In this document: piece after piece, positions 34,234 to 43,440 of the stretch
Numbering within the stretch: position 1 is the first letter of the stretch
How the letters are laid out: each line of letters opens with the position of its first letter
Made by a program: the position numbers and the translations under genes
DNA from: an uncultured Granulosicoccaceae bacterium
Lineage (GTDB): Bacteria > Pseudomonadota > Gammaproteobacteria > Granulosicoccales > Granulosicoccaceae
Direction of reading: 5' to 3'
Length of the DNA: 43,488 nucleotides
NCBI GenBank assembly: GCA_938035125.1
Contig: CALHNS010000022.1
Location: 1 to 43,488 of the forward strand
The notes under the pieces: model-generated
The model's input: only the letters and a program-made list of their open reading frames with translations
Databases searched by the model: none
What the model was told of the DNA's origin: nothing

Positions 34234-35163
34234 ATGCAAAAGCATAAATCTACACACCGTTTGAGTAATGTTGATATCAGATTGCTGAAGGTTTTCAGAA
34301 CCGTTGCAGATTGCGGTGGTTTCGCTGCTTCCGAATTTGAATTGAATATTGGCCGTTCAACCATCAGTCGTCATATTTCTGATTTAGAAACACGGGTTGG
34401 TATGAAGCTTTGCCATCGGGGGCCTAGCGGGTTTGCGTTAACTCGAGATGGCGAAATGGTGTTAGCCGCGGTTAATCGTTTAATTGATGCGCTAAATTTG
34501 TTTCAAGGTGATGTTGATGATATTCATCGCCACTTGCGCGGCACCTTACGATTTGCATTTTTTGATTTGGCTGCAGGTAACCCAGAAGCTAATTTGTCTA
34601 CATCGATTGCATCATTCTCAGAGCAAGCAACGAAAGTTAATTTAGAATTATCAACAGAGCCGCCTAATGTGATTGAAGCAGGCGTGGTTAGTGGTCGATT
34701 TGACATTGGCGTGGTGCCATTACATCAACGATCTGATGGCTTGATTTTTCACCCCATATACAGTGAAACTATGGTTCTTTATTGTGGAAAAGACCATCCT
34801 TTATACGATGCTGACCCGATTGGTATCGATCAGCTTTCAACATATAAGTATGCAGGTTTCGGTTTCAGTTCACCGAATTTAAAAGCAAGACAGAAGCTAG
34901 GTCTTCCGTTGTCTGGAAGAGTGCACAATGAAGAGGCGTTAATCGTTTTATTACTCTCTGGGCACTATATTGGCTTCTTGCCCGATCATGTTGCAAAGCC
35001 ATTTGTGGCTAAAGGCCAACTGAGGGCATTGGCCCCTAAACTAACCAGTTATCAAACGTCATTGGGCGCTATTGTTAGAAAGCATTCCGAACCTGCTCGA
35101 AAAACAGAATTGTTTCTTAACTGTCTGCTAGAAGCTCATCAGCGAAAATTGCCTGTGCTCTGA
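34234..35163 (+). CDS. LysR-family transcriptional regulator
   Basis: 309 residues. The N-terminal winged helix-turn-helix (about 9-70) has VDIRLLKVFRTVADCGGFAASEFELNIGRSTISRHISDLETRVGMKLCHRGPSGFALTRDG, and the effector-binding domain covers about 100-300. A Cys-rich ligand-site region is not obvious. It is divergent from the BCCT transporter across 198 bases, so it most likely controls that transporter. No ribosome site is clear before the ATG. The gene is followed by 201 bases with no recognisable feature. Confidence 0.9.
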   Translation: MQKHKSTHRLSNVDIRLLKVFRTVADCGGFAASEFELNIGRSTISRHISDLETRVGMKLCHRGPSGFALTRDGEMVLAAVNRLIDALNLFQGDVDDIHRHLRGTLRFAFFDLAAGNPEANLSTSIASFSEQATKVNLELSTEPPNVIEAGVVSGRFDIGVVPLHQRSDGLIFHPIYSETMVLYCGKDHPLYDADPIGIDQLSTYKYAGFGFSSPNLKARQKLGLPLSGRVHNEEALIVLLLSGHYIGFLPDHVAKPFVAKGQLRALAPKLTSYQTSLGAIVRKHSEPARKTELFLNCLLEAHQRKLPVL

Positions 35164-35364
35164 GCACCAATAATCTACAAATTGAATGACATCCGTTTTT
35201 CCGCTTTTTTGCTCAGGCCGAGATAATTCAAGTGAATCGCTACCTGATAGATAAATCTCGGTGCAATAATTTGTCCTAAGCCACATTTTTGCGCGAATTA
35301 TGGCCTGCTAACTGCGTCCTAATTTACTCAAGCGACCCAAGCCGTCATTATTTGCAAGAGACCG

Positions 35365-36540
35365 ATGAATCACGCCCTTAAAGCAGAATTCCCTGCTGAT
35401 CTATCGACTGGCTCGACTGCGCAAACTGCGCCGTGTTTGAGTGCTCGTTGGGTTTCAGATGTGTCTGAATTGGAATCGATCTCAGGTCAGTGGTCTGAAC
35501 TGGCAAATGATGCTACTTGGAAAAACCCCATGCTGATGCCGGGCATGTTGATCCCTGCATTTATGTATCTTAATGATAGTAATGCAAGATGTTTGATCAT
35601 TGAAGATAACTCTGATTCAGATGATGTTCGTTTGTTCGGGCTACTGCCACTGATCGATCAAAAAATATATGGTATTCCTATCAAGACTGCAGCTATTTGG
35701 AAGCATGATTACTGCTTTGATGGCACGCCGCTAATTCGCGATGGCTTTGAAAAGGAAGTGATGGAGGAGATAGTTACGTTTTTGAATTCTGAAAACTATC
35801 GCTTATTAAAACTAACACCCGTAGTCATCGAAGAACAATTGCAACAATCGATAGATGAAAATTTACATCGATTAGGTGCTTCATCGTATACCTTAGATGA
35901 GTTCGAGAGAGCGGCGTTTATGCCTACTTCCGATTCTAAACAATATGTCTTAGAAAATTTGTCGAAGAAATTTAGGCAAAAATCACAAAGGCTTGCTCGG
36001 CGTTTAGCCGAAGAGGGTGAAGTGGTTTATGAACAAGCGAATGAACACAGTGACTTTTCTCAACTAGCCCATCAGTTTCTCGATCTTGAGCAATCGGGTT
36101 GGAAGGGAAAAAACGGAACAGCCCTAGCGTGTGACCCCAGCAGAAAAAAATTCTACCTTGATTGCATAGAGAGATTGAGCCCATTAGGGCAGTGCCGGTT
36201 CTTAACATTGAAATTAAATGATAAGCCCATTGCTATGATTTCCTGCATAAGCTGCGGATCAAGAATCCAAGCATTCAAAACAGCTTTTGATGAATCCTAT
36301 GCGTCTTTCTCGCCTGGCGTTGCGATCGAAATTCATAACCTTGAATTGATGCACGCAGAAAGTATTACTTTTGCAGACTCCTGTGCTGCGAGCAGCGAAT
36401 CGGCAATGAATCGTATTTGGGGCCAGAAAGTTAAGATTCAGAGTGTTGTGTTGGCTCTGCGATCAGGTTTACCTACCATCGTGGTGAATTCACTTCCTCT
36501 ATTGAAAAAAATGAATACCTATCGCTCTCGTTGGTTTTAG
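35365..36540 (+). CDS. GNAT-fold acetyltransferase, FemAB/CelD (BioF2-like) type
   Basis: 391 residues. The central and C-terminal part has the signature of Acetyltransf_6/CelD proteins: LSKKFRQKSQRLARRLAEEGEVVYE, LDLEQSGWKGKNGTALACDPSRKKFYLDCIERL, RFLTLKLNDKPIAMISCISCGSRIQAFKTAFDESYASFSPGVAIEIHNLELM and FADSCAAS. Such cytoplasmic enzymes acylate polysaccharide or peptidoglycan precursors. There is no signal peptide. It converges on the histidine kinase gene (33-bp gap). The later fusion gene at 41543 also points to surface glycan modification, but the two are not in one operon. Confidence 0.8.
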   Translation: MNHALKAEFPADLSTGSTAQTAPCLSARWVSDVSELESISGQWSELANDATWKNPMLMPGMLIPAFMYLNDSNARCLIIEDNSDSDDVRLFGLLPLIDQKIYGIPIKTAAIWKHDYCFDGTPLIRDGFEKEVMEEIVTFLNSENYRLLKLTPVVIEEQLQQSIDENLHRLGASSYTLDEFERAAFMPTSDSKQYVLENLSKKFRQKSQRLARRLAEEGEVVYEQANEHSDFSQLAHQFLDLEQSGWKGKNGTALACDPSRKKFYLDCIERLSPLGQCRFLTLKLNDKPIAMISCISCGSRIQAFKTAFDESYASFSPGVAIEIHNLELMHAESITFADSCAASSESAMNRIWGQKVKIQSVVLALRSGLPTIVVNSLPLLKKMNTYRSRWF

Positions 36541-36573
36541 AGAGTTAGTTCTGGCAGCTTGCGCTTGTAGCGT

Positions 36574-38016
36574 TTAACTGTTTCCTGAGTTAACCGCCAT
36601 AATTGGCCAAGTCAATAAAAAACGCGTACCGTTTCGACCATCACTTTCTATATGAACTTGCGCATCGTGTTTATCACAGATGCTTTTAACAATAGATAAT
36701 CCTAGCCCGAAACCTCCAGTAGCTCGGCTTCGACTTGGTTCAATACGATAAAAGGGCTCAAATAGCCTTTCATGATGAATAACATCAATTCCAGGCCCGT
36801 CGTCTTGCACAGTAATAACGATGTATTCGGTATTGCCTGGCGATGTCGCAAGGCTTAATGTTACGTGGTTTTTGGCGTAGCGTTGTGCGTTACTGATTAG
36901 GTTTTCAAGTGCTCGTACTAACAGTCTTTGTTCGGCATTCACTATCACATCTTTATCTGGATATTTAACGTGAAAATGAACCAAATTCTCCGTGGATGCT
37001 GCTTCTGATGTCGAATTAATGGGTTTATTTCTAGTTTCTAGTTGTTCAAATACTTCAACGATGGATACTTCAGTACGATTTATTTCGGTGGCAGGTGTGC
37101 TGAGCCGTGAATAGCTCAGTGTCTCTCTAACCAATGCATCCAACTCCAAGGCAGCCGCATTCGATTGTTCAAGAAGATTGATGCGTTCTTCAGGCTGGGC
37201 ATCCATTGCCATTTCATTGGCGAACTGCAATCTTGCTAACGGGTTACGAAATTCGTGCGCTACGCTTGCCAATAAATCACGATGCCTAACCGCTTCTTGA
37301 TTGCGTATGGTTATATTAGACACAATCGAGCTATCGGCTGCCGTTAACGCATCAATGGCACTTTTAACCGGGTCAGTGGATGGTGATGCTAGTAGTTGGC
37401 TTTGTCGAGTCTTTTTATCAAGTTCACTGAGTTGCAATCGAATCAACAGGTAGAAGAAAACCAGAGTTATTAACAGCGCCAGTAATTGCAGTAACAATTG
37501 AAACAGTTGCCCGTTTTTAAATAGTGCAGGGGTACTGTTGTGTGGTTCAACGATAAAAATTACCCCATCTGTTCGTTCGTATTCCATACTGTTAGGATAA
37601 TCTGAATTTAAGTACCATTCCCCTTCGTATTGAATATTTTCATCTAAATCATTTTTAACATCACTAGCTTGATCTAAAGCAGCTTCTTGATTGTTTGTCG
37701 ATGGGTTAGATTCATGTTCATGTTCATGTTCATGTTCATGTTCATGTTCTTGTTCTTGTTCTTGTTCTTGTTCTTGTTCTATGAGATTGATGAATACTTC
37801 GTAAAAATCCTCTAGTCCTATTAAATCATCTATATCAGGGTTAGCAGGCAATGCATCAATATCAGTAGCAATGGCATTGAGTAGAACGTCATCTTCAAAT
37901 ATTTCGGCATCATTGCCATTGTCAAATAATCGCTCGCTGAGCAGCACCCCCACTAACCAGATAACTGCTGATAAAACGACGCCAAAAATTACGGCGTAAA
38001 TAAGACTGCGTTTCAT
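36574..38016 (-). CDS. Sensor histidine kinase with Glu-rich repeat in its sensor domain
   Basis: 480 residues. TM1 is at about 5-28, and a periplasmic sensor region at about 30-165 contains a QE/HE dipeptide tract (about residues 77-100). TM2 is at about 172-195. The H-box is VAHEFRNPLARLQFANEMAM (phospho-acceptor His in HEFRNP), the N-box LISNAQRYA, G1 DDGPGI and G2 GGFGLGLSIVK. All catalytic boxes are intact. It resembles RstB-type kinases. Its start overlaps the response regulator stop by 4 bases, so they form a two-component operon. Metal or pH sensing through the His/Glu tract is a possibility I cannot test here. Confidence 0.92.
   Translation of the reverse strand: MKRSLIYAVIFGVVLSAVIWLVGVLLSERLFDNGNDAEIFEDDVLLNAIATDIDALPANPDIDDLIGLEDFYEVFINLIEQEQEQEQEQEHEHEHEHEHEHESNPSTNNQEAALDQASDVKNDLDENIQYEGEWYLNSDYPNSMEYERTDGVIFIVEPHNSTPALFKNGQLFQLLLQLLALLITLVFFYLLIRLQLSELDKKTRQSQLLASPSTDPVKSAIDALTAADSSIVSNITIRNQEAVRHRDLLASVAHEFRNPLARLQFANEMAMDAQPEERINLLEQSNAAALELDALVRETLSYSRLSTPATEINRTEVSIVEVFEQLETRNKPINSTSEAASTENLVHFHVKYPDKDVIVNAEQRLLVRALENLISNAQRYAKNHVTLSLATSPGNTEYIVITVQDDGPGIDVIHHERLFEPFYRIEPSRSRATGGFGLGLSIVKSICDKHDAQVHIESDGRNGTRFLLTWPIMAVNSGNS
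37711..37776. repeat. In-frame hexanucleotide array inside the histidine kinase gene
   Basis: On plus, six copies of TTCATG are followed by five copies of TTCTTG (66 bases). On the coding strand they give five Gln-Glu and six His-Glu dipeptides in the predicted periplasmic region. Every unit is a multiple of three, so length change keeps the frame. Confidence 0.95.
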
Positions 38017-38729
38017 CGCCCCGTACCCATCTGATAACCTTTTCCTCGAACAGTCTTTAAATAGTGTGGTTGGGCGGTATCGTCACCTAGTTTTTTTCGA
38101 AGTCTTGAAACCAATAAATCAATTCTGCGATCATTGGGCTCTAGTTCCAAGCGATACATCTTTTGATGCAGCACCTCGCGCGATAAAGGCTCACCAGCGT
38201 GAGATGCTAACATCCATAAAAGATCAAATTCGGTGGTAGTCATACGCAGCGGTTTTTGTGCAAGCCTAACTTCGCGATTCGCTTGGTCAACTTCAAGTTC
38301 ACCTAATACGATGGTTGATTCTTCAAGAGTGGTTATCGTTTTTTCATCGGTTACCCGACGTCTAAGTAAGGTTCTGATTCTGGCTAACAGCAAGCGTGGG
38401 CTAACGGGCTTGGTTAAATAATCATCAGCGCCAATTTCTAAGCCTGCAATTTCATCGGCTTGGTCATCTAAAGCGGTTAACATCAATATTTGCCCTCTGA
38501 ATTCGCCTCTCACTTCGCGGCAGACAGCTAATCCGTCCACACCGGGTAACATGAGATCAAGAATAACCAGATCAGGTTTTTCGTTAACAATTCGCTCAAT
38601 GGCATCGACACCGGTATGACAGCTAGTCAGCTGGAAATCGTGATTAGACAGGTAGTTTGTTATTAAACTGCATAACTCAACATCATCATCGACAACCAAT
38701 ATGGTAGGTGTTGTTTCCAACGTTAGCAC
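38013..38729 (-). CDS. OmpR-family response regulator
   Basis: 238 residues. The receiver domain (about 8-122) has the acidic pocket DDD near the N-terminus, the phosphorylation Asp in LVILDLMLPGVDGL, the Thr in ILMLTALDD and Lys in DDYLTKPVSPRLLLARI. The OmpR winged-helix (about 140-236) ends in LEPNDRRIDLLVSRLRKKLGDDTAQPHYLKTVRGKGYQM. It is complete. It is the first gene of the two-component operon and overlaps the kinase start by 4 bases. Targets are unknown; the protease and export genes just upstream on the same strand are candidates. Confidence 0.95.
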   Translation of the reverse strand: MLTLETTPTILVVDDDVELCSLITNYLSNHDFQLTSCHTGVDAIERIVNEKPDLVILDLMLPGVDGLAVCREVRGEFRGQILMLTALDDQADEIAGLEIGADDYLTKPVSPRLLLARIRTLLRRRVTDEKTITTLEESTIVLGELEVDQANREVRLAQKPLRMTTTEFDLLWMLASHAGEPLSREVLHQKMYRLELEPNDRRIDLLVSRLRKKLGDDTAQPHYLKTVRGKGYQMGTGR

Positions 38730-38784
38730 TCCGTTTATCGAACCTAATTGAACAGGGATTGTTATTAAAAAATTCTAAGGTATT

Positions 38785-38820
38785 GCCCAGATTCGTATCT
38801 ATAGAATCTGGGCTATTTTT
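38785..38820. terminator. Hairpin between the secreted-protein gene and the response regulator
   Basis: Perfect 10-bp stem GCCCAGATTC (38785-38794) / GAATCTGGGC (38804-38813) with a 9-base loop. On plus it is followed by TATTTTT. On minus, the direction of both flanking genes, it is followed by AATACCTTAG and only then by TTTTTT, so termination of the upstream minus gene is likely but less canonical. Confidence 0.6.
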
Positions 38821-38833
38821 GGTTACCTTGATG

Positions 38834-39349
38834 TTAGCGTAATCGCGAACGTGTAGTGTGCTCGGCCACCAAAGGGTTTCTCACATTGACCAATTTAACC
38901 TCTGGTGGCAGCTGAAGTTTGAAACGCATACTCATAGGCAGCTTACGGCAACGATCGGGTTTGATTCGATAGATGACGATTGATGTTGTTATTGATCCTA
39001 CCGAAGCGGCTGTTGATGCTGTTGCAGTGGCTGATTCACGATCCGAATCTTGAATCGATTCATGAGCCAATTCGGGCTTGAAATACCAAGAAAAATCTGA
39101 AGCCTTTGTGCAACCTGTGGAAATGACATCCAAGAACACCCACTGATCATCTCGCATGATGGCGAGTATTGGTTCCGGTTGAGCCGCTAAAACAGTATCT
39201 GTTGGGTTCGCCTTGTGCACGATGGTGGCCATTTCTGATGCATCCGATGTGTTCTCAGCACCTACTGCCGATGCGAAAAGCATCGGCAGTAGAGAGCACG
39301 AACACAGCAGGGCGGCACATAAGTTCGCACCTCCTGATGATTTAAACAT
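38834..39349 (-). CDS. Exported protein of unknown function
   Basis: About 171 residues. I place the start at ATG 39349 because the frame's earlier GTG (39364) has no ribosome site and lies deeper in the protease gene; the ATG overlaps the protease stop by 8 bases. The N-terminus (MFKSSGGANLCAALLCSCSLLPMLFASAVGA) is a signal peptide, with cleavage probably after VGA. The mature part has two cysteines and a C-terminal basic tail and shows no motif I recognise. Co-translation with the protease gene suggests a partner, for example an inhibitor or chaperone. That is only positional inference. Confidence 0.6.
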   Translation of the reverse strand: MFKSSGGANLCAALLCSCSLLPMLFASAVGAENTSDASEMATIVHKANPTDTVLAAQPEPILAIMRDDQWVFLDVISTGCTKASDFSWYFKPELAHESIQDSDRESATATASTAASVGSITTSIVIYRIKPDRCRKLPMSMRFKLQLPPEVKLVNVRNPLVAEHTTRSRLR

Positions 39350-41366
39350 AACGCTGATTCTCACGTTCTGTTTTGTTGTTAGCCTTCGCTGGGAGGTTGG
39401 CTTTTGTTGATAATGTAAGGGAGCGCCAGAATCTACCTGCTGCAGAGAGTAGTAGTAGTAAAATTCCAGTACCCAAACTACCGCCGCTCATATTATTAAC
39501 TAGTGGTGAATCTATGGGTGTGTTACCTAAAGTTGATGCAGCTTGAAGTGCTTCACCCGATCGACGCAGTTTGAAACTGTCTAAACTGGCTTTTGTTACG
39601 ACGATGCGTGAATCGATGTTTTCTTTATTACGTAATGGGTAGTCAGCCGCTGGTTCAAAGCGCCACGAAACTCGTGCATTCGCAGGTAGTTCTATGGATG
39701 CTTGTTGCCATTCGTCTGAAGCGTTCAAAAAGTAACGCTCTTCACCATTGATGGAGATGACACAATCGGTATGCTCAAGCTGATAAAGAAAATCTAAGTA
39801 ATCTCCCTCGTTGCTATCAAATTCTGCCGCTAGATACCCGTCTTCATCTTCTGTGAGTTCGGCTGTTAATGCGGTTGATCCCTGTGCTGCTTCGGGTTCA
39901 AATTCATCCCACACATCTAAATTATCGGTGAAGTAGTCAGCTTCGTGATCCAGTGCTTGGGAAAATTCGGCGGATTGAAGTACGTCAGCTTGAATATTCA
40001 CGTTCGACTGTACATTCTGTGCACCAGTAAAAGCGGTCACCGATAGGTCTGCGTCCAAGTTCCCTTCAGACTTATCCCAGATTAGTTCAAGATCACAGAA
40101 ATCATCTGACGATAACGGGGATGTGGTACAAGCATCAGAATCAATGGATACAGCTACATCGCTACTGACTATGGGGGTCGTTAATACAAGATCAGAATCA
40201 CTGGCGTTATACACTTCAACCAGTACAGAAACAGTGTTGCTATCGATTTCATAAGCGTGTTCATGAAGTTGCGTTAGTTCTATTGCGGTATCATTGATCG
40301 AATTGGGTCCGTTATCTACGAACGAATCGCTTGGAGTGTTTTCGATATTTTCAGTGCTTTCAGTGCTTTCAGTGCTTTCAGTGCTTTCAGTGCTTTCAGT
40401 GTTTTCAGCAATCACTGTGGGTTCTTGATTGGAAGGAAGTTCATCAACTGCATTACTTGCCAACGCAGAGCTACCTACGTGCTGTGTAATGAAGTCAGAG
40501 AATTCACTCACTCGTGTGTACACACCTGGGTGTGTAGCCGAGGCGCAACCATCGCCGAAACTGACGATGCCCACTTGGAACACGCCTTCTTCAGTCCTAG
40601 CAACCAGTGGCCCGCCACTATCACCTGAGCATGAATCTCGGGTGCCATCTGGAACGCTGGCGCAAAGATGAACGGATGTCAGCCCACCGTAGGCTTGGCT
40701 GCAACTGTTGAAATTTGAAATGGAGAGATCAACAGCGTGAAGTTGACTGGGAAAGTCTCCGTTTCCATTCGTTCTGTCGCCCCAACCGGCAACTGCGACA
40801 GGTTGACCGGTTGCAAATAGGGCCGCATTACTGCTCGTTGCCACAGAAACAATCGGCGCTTGTGTGGGGCGTTCTAGCTCCAACAACGCGATATCACTTC
40901 TGATGTTGTTTGCATCGTATGCGGGGTGGTTAATGATACGTGATACCGCAATTCGTTCGCCTTCTGATGCGCGCTGTAGGTTGTCAACGCCTGTTAGTAC
41001 ATCAATCGAGCTGGCTGCGGTGTTTTCGAGGCAGTGTGCAGCAGTTAACACCCAACGAGGGTGGATCACTGTTGCCCCACAGAAAGCACTGGTGGCGTCC
41101 GATCCTCGATTGACGAGTGCCGATATATATGGGAATTGTTCGATCTGGGCTTCGCTACCTCCGATAATACGAAGGTTGGCGGCGTTAAGAGCCGGTGCCG
41201 CCATTAACATGGCAACGGCGAGAGCACTGACTTTCAAAGAGGGTGATAGTGAAGTGCTCTTTACCTTACTCAGACGGGCCTGTGAGCTGTCAACGGCGTT
41301 AAGTGTGGTTTGAGATTGACGTTGGGCGCGGTATTGCGGGTGGTTTTGATGATTAGATAGGTACAT
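39342..41366 (-). CDS. Secreted trypsin-like serine protease with GlyGly-CTERM-like anchor
   Basis: 674 residues. A long signal region (hydrophobic core 46-60) is followed by the zymogen cleavage site LR-IIGG (66/67), catalytic H111 (TAAHC), D158 (RSDIALLEL) and S250 (GDSGGP). D244 sits at the S1-pocket position of trypsin, so Arg/Lys specificity is expected. After a low-complexity STE repeat linker (about 321-338) comes a beta-rich region, then near the C-terminus a Gly/Ser patch (NNMSGGSLGTG), a hydrophobic helix and RFWRS-type basic residues, the layout of GlyGly-CTERM sorting signals in bacteria with rhombosortase. No rhombosortase gene lies here. The tail continues about 30 residues beyond, longer than usual. 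Confidence 0.9.
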   Translation of the reverse strand: MYLSNHQNHPQYRAQRQSQTTLNAVDSSQARLSKVKSTSLSPSLKVSALAVAMLMAAPALNAANLRIIGGSEAQIEQFPYISALVNRGSDATSAFCGATVIHPRWVLTAAHCLENTAASSIDVLTGVDNLQRASEGERIAVSRIINHPAYDANNIRSDIALLELERPTQAPIVSVATSSNAALFATGQPVAVAGWGDRTNGNGDFPSQLHAVDLSISNFNSCSQAYGGLTSVHLCASVPDGTRDSCSGDSGGPLVARTEEGVFQVGIVSFGDGCASATHPGVYTRVSEFSDFITQHVGSSALASNAVDELPSNQEPTVIAENTESTESTESTESTESTENIENTPSDSFVDNGPNSINDTAIELTQLHEHAYEIDSNTVSVLVEVYNASDSDLVLTTPIVSSDVAVSIDSDACTTSPLSSDDFCDLELIWDKSEGNLDADLSVTAFTGAQNVQSNVNIQADVLQSAEFSQALDHEADYFTDNLDVWDEFEPEAAQGSTALTAELTEDEDGYLAAEFDSNEGDYLDFLYQLEHTDCVISINGEERYFLNASDEWQQASIELPANARVSWRFEPAADYPLRNKENIDSRIVVTKASLDSFKLRRSGEALQAASTLGNTPIDSPLVNNMSGGSLGTGILLLLLSAAGRFWRSLTLSTKANLPAKANNKTERENQRYV
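40352..40405. repeat. In-frame 9-bp array in the protease linker
   Basis: Five exact copies and one degenerate copy of CAGTGCTTT on plus. Read on the coding strand it gives Ser-Thr-Glu repeats between the protease and the C-terminal domain, so length changes alter only the linker. Confidence 0.95.
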
Positions 41367-41542
41367 GGAATTATCTCCTTTGGTTAAGTTCAGGAGAATT
41401 ATCGGTATTCCAACGCCCAGATATCAGTGCGGTTTTAGTGTGCTTATGTATCGAAATGTACTGCAAACTCATGCGTTTATCGTAAGATTCAACTATTACA
41501 TAGATTCGCATTACGCCTAATTCTGCTGGCCCTATTTAAAGT

Positions 41543-43354
41543 ATGTCTGATAAGCAAAAAAATTCCCCAGTACCCAAAGGCTCTGGTTCAGAAGACCGCT
41601 CTCCTGTGCGATTGGGTTTGTTACTGGATTCGCTGGAAGTTCGCGTTTGGGTTTATGAAATGCTGGACAGCTGCCTATCAGATGGAACAACGGTGATTCC
41701 TTTAATTGTGGTGGCCAATCATTCAGACACAGTGGGCAGCACTCGCGATATTGTTTCCGCACAGGGTCATTCTAAAGAAGGCGGTAGTAAGAGAATTTCC
41801 TTAATGCGAATTTGGAATGCATTAGCAAGGCGTACCGCAGATGGTTTGAATCGACTCTATACGCAGCGTGATCGTTCAGTAGAATCTGCCACAACTCTTC
41901 GATCGATCACTGAGCTTTTACCTGAAGCTCAAGTAATTCATGTCGATACATTGAATGATGGCAACGCAGTTACTTATCCAGATGAGGCAATCGATGAAAT
42001 AAAAAAACAAAATCTGGATGTTTTATTTCGTGGTGGTTTTAGAATTTTAAAAGGACAAATTCTGCGCGCATCCCATTACGGTGTTTGGTCTTTTCATCAC
42101 GGTGATAACCGTTACCTGCGTGGTGGTCCTCCTGCTTTTTGGGAAGTGATGGAAGGGTGGCCTGAGGTGGGGTCGGTATTACAAGTATTGAATGATAATT
42201 TAGACAACGGTGAAGTGTTGTATCGCACAACCGGGCCAGTCTTTCCCTTTTCGCTGCACAACACGTTAAACCGACACTATTGGAAATCGTCAGTATTGTT
42301 TCCACGAGCGTTACGCGAACTTTGCAATTATCGAGATACATTTAGTCAACGAATTGCTGCTCGACAGAAGCCGCCAAAATTTTACAGTAAGCCCGTTTAT
42401 CGCGAAGCGACTGCAACACAGTACTTAGCATTGTCATTGAAGCAAGCGGCTCGTAAAGTACGGGTATCTTTAGGTCGTCGGTTAAAACAAGAGCAATGGT
42501 TGTTGCTTTATCATTTGCGTGATAACGCTGAAAACCTCACACCTGAAACAGCTTTGCATCGCTACCGTGCGTTAACACCACCTGCCGACAGAATTTGGGC
42601 CGACCCGCATGTCATTGCCCGAGACGGTGCATTTTATGTTTTCTTTGAAGAGATGCTGTACAGCAAAATGATCGGACGCCTTGCGGTTGTTTGTATAACA
42701 AAAAATGGTGAAATTTCAGAGCCTCAAGTGGTGTTAGAAAAGCCTTACCACATGTCATATCCAGGACTTATCGAGCATAACGGTGAGCTTTGGATGGTTC
42801 CAGAAACTATCATGAACGATTCGGTTGATCTGTATCGCTGCGTGGAATTTCCGCATCGTTGGGAATTTCACAGCACGCTATTTTCTGATGTTCGAATGAT
42901 TGACTCAACACTGATTTATGATCAGAACCGGTGGTGGCTATTCGCTAATATTGAAACCCACCGCAGCATGCGAGGTCATGGTTGGGATGAACTGCATCTG
43001 TTTTCAACTGAAGATTTTCTAAACCCAGATTGGCGACCTCATCCGTTGAACCCGATTGTTAGTGATTTGAGTTGTTCGCGTCCTGCTGGGCCTTTATACC
43101 GAGAGCAGGGGAAGTTATATCGCCCTTCGCAGAATTGTCGTTACGACTACGGTTATGGGTTCAATATCAGTGAAATTCAAACCCTAACACTGGATGACTA
43201 CAAAGAAACGATTATTGAACGCATAACACCGAACTGGCAACCCAATATTGTGGCAACCCATTCTATTGCGCACGCTAGTATTGAAGGTACAACATTATCG
43301 GTTGTCGATGCGTTGAGGGAAACTCCTCGCTTTGGTTTCAAACAACCGCGGTAA
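41543..43354 (+). CDS. Formyltransferase-like / GINT-type beta-propeller fusion protein
   Basis: 603 residues. The N-terminal half (about 20-290) looks like a formyl transferase: DVLFRGGFRILKGQILRASHYGVWSFHHGDNRYLRGGPPAFWEVMEGWPEVGSVLQVLNDNLDNGEVL, with the His and Asp of the N-H-D triad kept and the Asn changed. The C-terminal half (about 345-590) resembles the propeller of glucosamine inositolphosphorylceramide transferase 1-like proteins and GH43-type blades (IWADPHVIARDGAFYVFFEE; MSYPGLIEHNGELWMVPET; IDSTLIYDQNRWWLFAN; SRPAGPLYREQGKLYRPSQN). A surface-glycan role, such as N-formylation plus sugar transfer, is likely. It is monocistronic within the window and ends before a strong terminator. 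Confidence 0.8.
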   Translation: MSDKQKNSPVPKGSGSEDRSPVRLGLLLDSLEVRVWVYEMLDSCLSDGTTVIPLIVVANHSDTVGSTRDIVSAQGHSKEGGSKRISLMRIWNALARRTADGLNRLYTQRDRSVESATTLRSITELLPEAQVIHVDTLNDGNAVTYPDEAIDEIKKQNLDVLFRGGFRILKGQILRASHYGVWSFHHGDNRYLRGGPPAFWEVMEGWPEVGSVLQVLNDNLDNGEVLYRTTGPVFPFSLHNTLNRHYWKSSVLFPRALRELCNYRDTFSQRIAARQKPPKFYSKPVYREATATQYLALSLKQAARKVRVSLGRRLKQEQWLLLYHLRDNAENLTPETALHRYRALTPPADRIWADPHVIARDGAFYVFFEEMLYSKMIGRLAVVCITKNGEISEPQVVLEKPYHMSYPGLIEHNGELWMVPETIMNDSVDLYRCVEFPHRWEFHSTLFSDVRMIDSTLIYDQNRWWLFANIETHRSMRGHGWDELHLFSTEDFLNPDWRPHPLNPIVSDLSCSRPAGPLYREQGKLYRPSQNCRYDYGYGFNISEIQTLTLDDYKETIIERITPNWQPNIVATHSIAHASIEGTTLSVVDALRETPRFGFKQPR

Positions 43355-43402
43355 TTAACATTAACTAAAAAATAGGAAAAAACGTTATCTAATAAAATTA
43401 AA

Positions 43403-43440
43403 AACCCCAGCTACCAGACAATGAGTCGGTAGCTGGGGTT
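43403..43440. terminator. Strong bidirectional terminator
   Basis: Perfect 13-bp stem AACCCCAGCTACC (43403-43415) / GGTAGCTGGGGTT (43428-43440), extendable by GAC/GTC past a single bulged A. On minus, T-rich sequence (TTTTTAATTTTA) follows, so it mainly ends a gene arriving from beyond the right edge; on plus it ends the fusion gene, with only TTCTTGGTT after it. The remaining bases to 43488 show no gene. Confidence 0.85.

Noticed and set aside
37711..37776. Regular repeat that could be taken for a CRISPR-like array
   Set aside because: Units are 6 bases with no spacers and lie in frame within an intact kinase gene; no cas genes are present.
40864..41313. 149-codon open frame on plus
   Set aside because: Opposite the protease catalytic domain, with motifs (TAAHC) only in the minus frame.
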